Shown here: one piece after another, positions 6,610 to 9,814 of the stretch
Position numbering within the stretch: the stretch's first letter is position 1
Layout of the letters: each line of letters starts with the position of its first letter
Assembly: GCA_023416175.1 (NCBI GenBank)
Contig: JAEZIE010000050.1
Location: 1-9,814 of the forward strand
Reading direction: 5' to 3'
DNA from: Bacillota bacterium
Lineage (GTDB): Bacteria > Bacillota > Clostridia > Christensenellales > CAG-138
DNA: 9,814 nt
Made by a program: the position numbers and the translations under genes
The notes under the pieces: model-generated
Databases searched by the model: none
What the model saw: the letters and a program-made list of their open reading frames with translations, nothing else
What the model was told of the DNA's origin: nothing

Positions 6610-7098
6610 ATGAACGCAACCATCATCGCATATTCCAATACGGGCAACACGGCAGCCTGCGCCAAGGCGCTTTCAGGCGCGCTGCCCGCTCAACTCTTCC
6701 TGCTGGAGGAAAAGCGCAAAAGGCCTGAGAAGGATTTTTTTGTCGGCGGTATGCAGGCGGCGTTTCATTTGGGATCCAGATTAAAAGCGCTGCCCGATAC
6801 GGAACATTCCGACATCCTCGTTCTCGGCATGCCGGTATGGGCAGGCACTACGCCTCCGGCCATCAATACGCTTCTTCGAACGTTGGATTGCAGCGGGAAG
6901 ACGGTATTTGCGTTTGTCACCAAGGCGGATCCGGCCTTGGAAACGCCCCAAAAGCTCGTTGCACGGCTTACTAAGCTCATTGAAAAGCGCGGGGGAACGC
7001 TTAAGCGGGTGTTTGCCCTGCCGGTAGAGGGGAACTCGCTTGGGCAGGAAGCGGCGGAGAAGCACGCAGCAGTTTGGGCACAGGAAATGCTACAGTAG
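6610..7098 (+). CDS. Flavodoxin-like protein
   Basis: The 162-residue product has the flavodoxin fold signature. Beta strand TIIAYS leads into the SNTGNT loop (residues 9-14), which holds the phosphate of FMN, followed by a helix. The later block SDILVLGMPVWAGTTPPAINTLL (67-89) corresponds to the conserved second strand and flavin-contacting loop, and GKTVFAFVTKADPAL (96-110) to the third. It is probably a cytoplasmic FMN-binding electron carrier or flavodoxin-type reductase; redox partner unknown. AGGAG (6597-6601) lies 8 bases before the ATG and runs into the stop codon of the lipoprotein gene, so translation of the two is likely coupled. A longer in-frame start at 6526 lies inside the lipoprotein gene and adds residues without family likeness. 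Confidence 0.85.
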   Translation: MNATIIAYSNTGNTAACAKALSGALPAQLFLLEEKRKRPEKDFFVGGMQAAFHLGSRLKALPDTEHSDILVLGMPVWAGTTPPAINTLLRTLDCSGKTVFAFVTKADPALETPQKLVARLTKLIEKRGGTLKRVFALPVEGNSLGQEAAEKHAAVWAQEMLQ

Positions 7099-7158
7099 CT
7101 GATCAAAGAAAATTCGATTTCTGTTTGAAGGGGTTATGACACCTATCTTTTGGGAATA

Positions 7159-7182
7159 CTTGTGTAAACAAGCGTACACAAG
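7159..7182 (+). promoter_or_regulatory. Inverted repeat overlapping the DUF2508 ribosome binding site
   Basis: CTTGTGTA (7159-7166) and TACACAAG (7175-7182) form a perfect 8-bp inverted repeat with an 8-base centre. The right arm covers the first two bases of the AGGAGG ribosome site (7181-7186). The left arm can alternatively pair through CTTGT (7159-7163) with ACAAG (7168-7172). It could be a translational hairpin or a protein-binding operator. Confidence 0.5.
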
Positions 7183-7193
7183 GAGGATTTCCC

Positions 7194-7613
7194 ATGAGGA
7201 AAATTTGGAACCATTACGACCCGCTGGATTTTAGTCAGGGGGACGAAGAAAAGCCTTATTCGCCGGAAACCGGCCCGGTCCCCGTGCCTGCATCCGTGCC
7301 CGGCAAAAAAAAGTTTTCGCAGCGCTTGCAGGATTGGCTGTTCCGCGCGGAAGAGGAAGAAGGGCCGGAGCTGGCAGCTGAGACGCCCGCACCAAGTACA
7401 CGGCCGACGCGGACGATGTTGTCGACACAGCGGGAGGACCGTGCTTACCGCGAACAGGTACAGCATGCGCTTGAGGATTGGAAAAAGGCCACGGCCTATT
7501 TTGAAAGCGTTTCGGACCCTGAACTAGTGGATTACGCCGTATACCAAATGGAGACGGCGAAGAAGCGCTATATTTATCTTTTACGCAATGCTGACCGCAA
7601 TATGAGCAGCTAG
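7194..7613 (+). CDS. DUF2508 (YaaL-like) protein with N-terminal extension
   Basis: The last part of this 139-residue protein (about 79-135) fits the DUF2508/YaaL family: a helix with HALEDWKKATAYFESV, then SDPELVDYAVYQMETAKKRYIYLLRNA. YaaL of Bacillus subtilis has about 75 residues and unknown function; it sits next to recR and bofA. Here the first 78 residues are an added, mostly disordered segment rich in Glu and Pro, with one amphipathic stretch around 38-52. No signal peptide or membrane helix is visible. AGGAGG (7181-7186) with 7-base spacing fixes the start, overlapped by an inverted repeat. The bofA gene follows 74 bases downstream, the order seen in many Firmicutes. Upstream is the flavodoxin-like gene and not recR. 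Confidence 0.75.
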   Translation: MRKIWNHYDPLDFSQGDEEKPYSPETGPVPVPASVPGKKKFSQRLQDWLFRAEEEEGPELAAETPAPSTRPTRTMLSTQREDRAYREQVQHALEDWKKATAYFESVSDPELVDYAVYQMETAKKRYIYLLRNADRNMSS

Positions 7614-7687
7614 GCGGGTAGACGTGCGGCATAGCCTGCCCTGCCCGTGCATATGCTTGGACGAAGGCATAGCAATGGAGTGAGGGT

Positions 7688-7954
7688 ATGGATATCGTAG
7701 GGATACTGTTGGCGTTTGCGGCGGGGCTTGTAGTACTTTATGTGCTGGCTATGGTGCTGGTCGTGCCGCTCAAATGGATTGGCAAGCTCATTTTCAGCAG
7801 CATTATCGGGTTTATCGCGCTTACCATCATCAATCTCGTCGGTGGCGCGCTGTTTGATTTCACATTGCCGCTCAACGCAGTCAACGCGCTTGTAACAGGC
7901 ATATTCGGCGTACCCGGCGTGGTGCTGCTGGTTATCCTCAAGCTGTTTTTGTAA
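7688..7954 (+). CDS. bofA: BofA-family pro-sigma-K processing inhibitor homologue
   Basis: The 88-residue product is almost entirely hydrophobic, with about three membrane segments (roughly 3-28, 33-56 and 64-87). It ends with the typical family signature NAVNALVTGIFGVPGVVLLVILKLFL (63-88). In Bacillus subtilis BofA sits in the outer forespore membrane with SpoIVFA and holds the intramembrane protease SpoIVFB inactive, delaying pro-sigma-K cleavage. In many Clostridia the other checkpoint parts are missing and the role is less clear. GGAG (7677-7680) with 7-base spacing supports the ATG at 7688. It follows the DUF2508 gene on the same strand and ends 14 bases before a strong hairpin, so the two form a short unit. 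Confidence 0.88.
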   Translation: MDIVGILLAFAAGLVVLYVLAMVLVVPLKWIGKLIFSSIIGFIALTIINLVGGALFDFTLPLNAVNALVTGIFGVPGVVLLVILKLFL

Positions 7955-7968
7955 ATATAACAGATACA

Positions 7969-7999
7969 GAAAGGGCGCTCCAAAATGGAGCGCCCTTTC
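7969..7999. terminator. Hairpin terminator between bofA and adhE
   Basis: Bases 7969-7982 and 7986-7999 form a perfect 14-bp GC-rich inverted repeat with a 3-base AAA loop. The stem starts with GAAAGGGCGC and ends with GCGCCCTTTC, so each strand carries a short U-run at the stem base. It lies between the ends of convergent bofA and adhE and probably serves both, though the T-tracts outside the stem are poor. Confidence 0.82.
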
Positions 8000-8017
8000 C
8001 TGCTTCTAAGGAACCAC

Positions 8018-9814
8018 TTATTCCCCGTAGTAAGCTTTTTTGTAGATGTCCGCAAGCTCGCTGATCAACGGATAGCGGGGGTTTGCGGTGGTGCACTGGT
8101 CTTCAAACGCGCGTTCCGCCAGGACGGGCGCTTTAGAGAGGAATGTGGCTTCGTCCACGCCGCAGTCTTTTATGGAAAGTGGCATGTTCATCTTCTTCAT
8201 CAGGCTTTTAATTTCCTCGATGAGGCTTTGTATCTGCTCCGCTTCGGTTGCGCCGGGGAAGCCTAAGTAGCGTGCGATCTGCGCATAGCGGTAATCCGCC
8301 ACAAACTTGCCGTACTTCGGGAACGCGGCAAACTTGGTGGGCTTCTGTGCGTTGTAGGCGATGACGTGCGGCAGCAGCACCGCATTTGCGCGGCCGTGCG
8401 GGATATGGAACTCGCCGCCCAGCTTGTGCGCCAGGGAGTGGTTGATGCCTAAAAACGCGTTGGTGAACGCCATACCCGCGATGCAGGAAGCGTTGTGCAT
8501 CTTTTCGCGCGCCACGGTATCATTTGGATCGCTGTAAGAGCGGTAGAGGTATTTGAACACCAGCTCAATTGCCTTTATCGCGAGGCCGTTCGTATAATCG
8601 GAAGCGAGTATGGAAACATACGCCTCGATCGCGTGGGTCAGCACGTCCATGCCGGTATCCGCCACGATGGATTTCGGCAGCGTCCGCACAAACTGCGGGT
8701 CGATGATCGCGACATCGGGCGTGAGCTCATAATCGGCCAGTGGATATTTCACGTTGCCGTTCGCCTTATCTGTAATGACGGAGAAGGAAGTGACTTCGGA
8801 ACCCGTACCCGAGGTGGTGGGGATAGCCACCATCTGCGTCTTCTTGCCCAGGTTGGGGAAATGGAAGGCACGCTTGCGGATATCCAGGAACCGCAGCCGC
8901 AGGCCGTCAAAGGATGTATCCGGATATTCGTAGAACAGCCACATTCCCTTTGCCGCGTCTATCGCGGAGCCGCCACCCAAAGCGATGATAACGTCCGGCT
9001 GGAACACGTTCATAGCCTTGACGCCGCGCATAATGGTGTCCACGGAAGGATCGGGCTCCACTTCGGAAAAGATTTCGCTGTGGCAGTAAACCTGGCGCTT
9101 GCGCAGGTAGTAGAGCACCTTATCCACATAACCAAGCTGCACCATCATGGGGTCGGTCACGATAAACGCGCGGCTGATGTTGGGCATGTGCTCCAAATAC
9201 TGCACGGAGTTCTCCTCGAAATAAATCTTGGGCGGTATTTTGAACCACTGCATATTCACTTTCCTCTGCGCGATGCGTTTTTTGTTGATGAGGTTGACGG
9301 AAGATACGTTGGAGGTCGTGGAGTTGCGCCCGAACGAACCGCACCCAAGCGTCAGCGACGGCGTGTTGGTGTTGTACAAATCGCCGATCGCGCCGTGCGA
9401 GGAAGGGGAGTTCGCAATCACGCGGCCGACCTTCATGGCCTCACCATAAGCCTTGCAGAGCGCCTCGTCGTTGGAGTGGATAACGGCGGAGTGTCCAAGG
9501 CCGCCAAGCTCGAGCATCTTCTGTGCGTATGCAAAGCCCTGGTTGTCGTCCTCAACAACAAAGTACGCAAGTACGGGGGAAAGCTTTTCTAAAGAGAGCG
9601 GGTATTCGCGGGAGGGGTGGGGGAGCTTTGCTAAAAGAATCTTGGTATCCGAAGGGACGGTTACCCCTGCCTGCTCCGCGATCCAGGCCGCAGGCTTACC
9701 GACTACGGCGGGGTTGACCGCAAGCTTTTCTACATTGATGACATACTTCGTGACCTTTTCTGTCTCTTCCTCGTTGAGGAAGTAGCAGGAATACTTCTTC
9801 ATGGTCTCTTCAAA
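8018..9814 (-). CDS. adhE: Bifunctional acetaldehyde-CoA/alcohol dehydrogenase AdhE, C-terminal part
   Basis: AdhE reduces acetyl-CoA to acetaldehyde and then to ethanol using NADH, regenerating NAD+ in fermentation. The frame stays open to the right edge, so the N-terminus is missing. Numbering from the ATG at 9802, about 594 residues are seen, against about 865-900 in the full protein. Residues 45-185 are the end of the aldehyde dehydrogenase domain (TKILLAKL, LEKLSPVLAY, GLGHSAVIHS, GAIGDLYN, SLTLGCGSFGRNS, HLINKK-like LINKKRIAQR). Its catalytic Cys lies outside the window. From about 186 begins the iron-dependent alcohol dehydrogenase: GGGS at 276-279 for NAD, TTSGTGSEVT, and the metal ligands Asp386, His390, His455 and His469, all conserved. 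The protein ends at AYYGE, without the charged tail of the Escherichia coli enzyme. The internal ATG at 9802 is not the true start. The gene ends 18 bases from the hairpin at 7969-7999. Confidence 0.96.
   Translation of the reverse strand, partial: FEETMKKYSCYFLNEEETEKVTKYVINVEKLAVNPAVVGKPAAWIAEQAGVTVPSDTKILLAKLPHPSREYPLSLEKLSPVLAYFVVEDDNQGFAYAQKMLELGGLGHSAVIHSNDEALCKAYGEAMKVGRVIANSPSSHGAIGDLYNTNTPSLTLGCGSFGRNSTTSNVSSVNLINKKRIAQRKVNMQWFKIPPKIYFEENSVQYLEHMPNISRAFIVTDPMMVQLGYVDKVLYYLRKRQVYCHSEIFSEVEPDPSVDTIMRGVKAMNVFQPDVIIALGGGSAIDAAKGMWLFYEYPDTSFDGLRLRFLDIRKRAFHFPNLGKKTQMVAIPTTSGTGSEVTSFSVITDKANGNVKYPLADYELTPDVAIIDPQFVRTLPKSIVADTGMDVLTHAIEAYVSILASDYTNGLAIKAIELVFKYLYRSYSDPNDTVAREKMHNASCIAGMAFTNAFLGINHSLAHKLGGEFHIPHGRANAVLLPHVIAYNAQKPTKFAAFPKYGKFVADYRYAQIARYLGFPGATEAEQIQSLIEEIKSLMKKMNMPLSIKDCGVDEATFLSKAPVLAERAFEDQCTTANPRYPLISELADIYKKAYYGE

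Noticed and set aside
7107..7122. Weak stem-loop AGAAAATTCGATTTCT after the flavodoxin-like gene
   Set aside because: A six-pair AT-rich stem with a bulge and no T-run is too weak to call a terminator.
8495..9592. A 365-codon open frame on the plus strand antisense to adhE
   Set aside because: It mirrors the well-conserved adhE coding strand, its product is His/Arg-rich without domain likeness, and it has no convincing ribosome site. Long antisense frames are expected opposite a gene with biased third positions.

Overview
The window looks like chromosomal DNA from an endospore-forming member of the Clostridia. It is moderately GC-rich by eye, with strong AGGAGG-type ribosome binding sites. 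The taxonomic pointers are a BofA-family protein directly behind a YaaL-like (DUF2508) gene, a protein resembling the BofC C-terminal domain, and a fermentative bifunctional AdhE. No rRNA, tRNA, CRISPR, transposase, integrase or phage gene is visible. Every intergenic gap is below 150 bases, so no stretch above 300 bases lacks a gene.

Layout. (1) 1-1400, plus strand: a single-pass membrane protein with a Gln/Pro-rich octapeptide repeat tail (possibly truncated by the left edge), a GC-rich hairpin, then a DUF2461 protein. A 17-bp perfect inverted repeat closes this block and also serves the convergent block. (2) 1410-3788, minus strand: a two-gene unit in which a small bacterial PH-domain protein precedes a large polytopic membrane protein of GT-C-glycosyltransferase-like architecture. 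Its promoter has a consensus -10 box. (3) 3865-4473, plus strand: a divergently transcribed, membrane-anchored BofC-like protein with its own terminator. (4) 4498-7098, plus strand: proA (proline biosynthesis), a putative lipoprotein and a flavodoxin-like protein, tightly packed and probably one transcript. (5) 7159-7999, plus strand: a DUF2508 (YaaL-like) gene and bofA. An inverted repeat overlaps the first ribosome binding site and a strong hairpin terminator ends the unit. (6) 8018 to the right edge, minus strand: the C-terminal part of adhE, cut by the window end and sharing that terminator region.

How the genes fit together. Most are housekeeping or metabolic (proA, adhE). The two sporulation-type genes (bofA and the bofC-like gene, about 3.8 kb apart) suggest control of intramembrane sigma-factor processing, although this is inferred from family membership only. 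The GT-C-like protein and PH protein probably act together at the membrane. I see no clear new defence, mobile or biosynthetic system. The most unusual items are the C-terminal calcium-loop-like motif on the PH protein, the long acidic extension of the YaaL-like protein, the repeat-tailed membrane protein, the uncertain 5' end of the lipoprotein gene, and the hairpin over the YaaL-like ribosome binding site.
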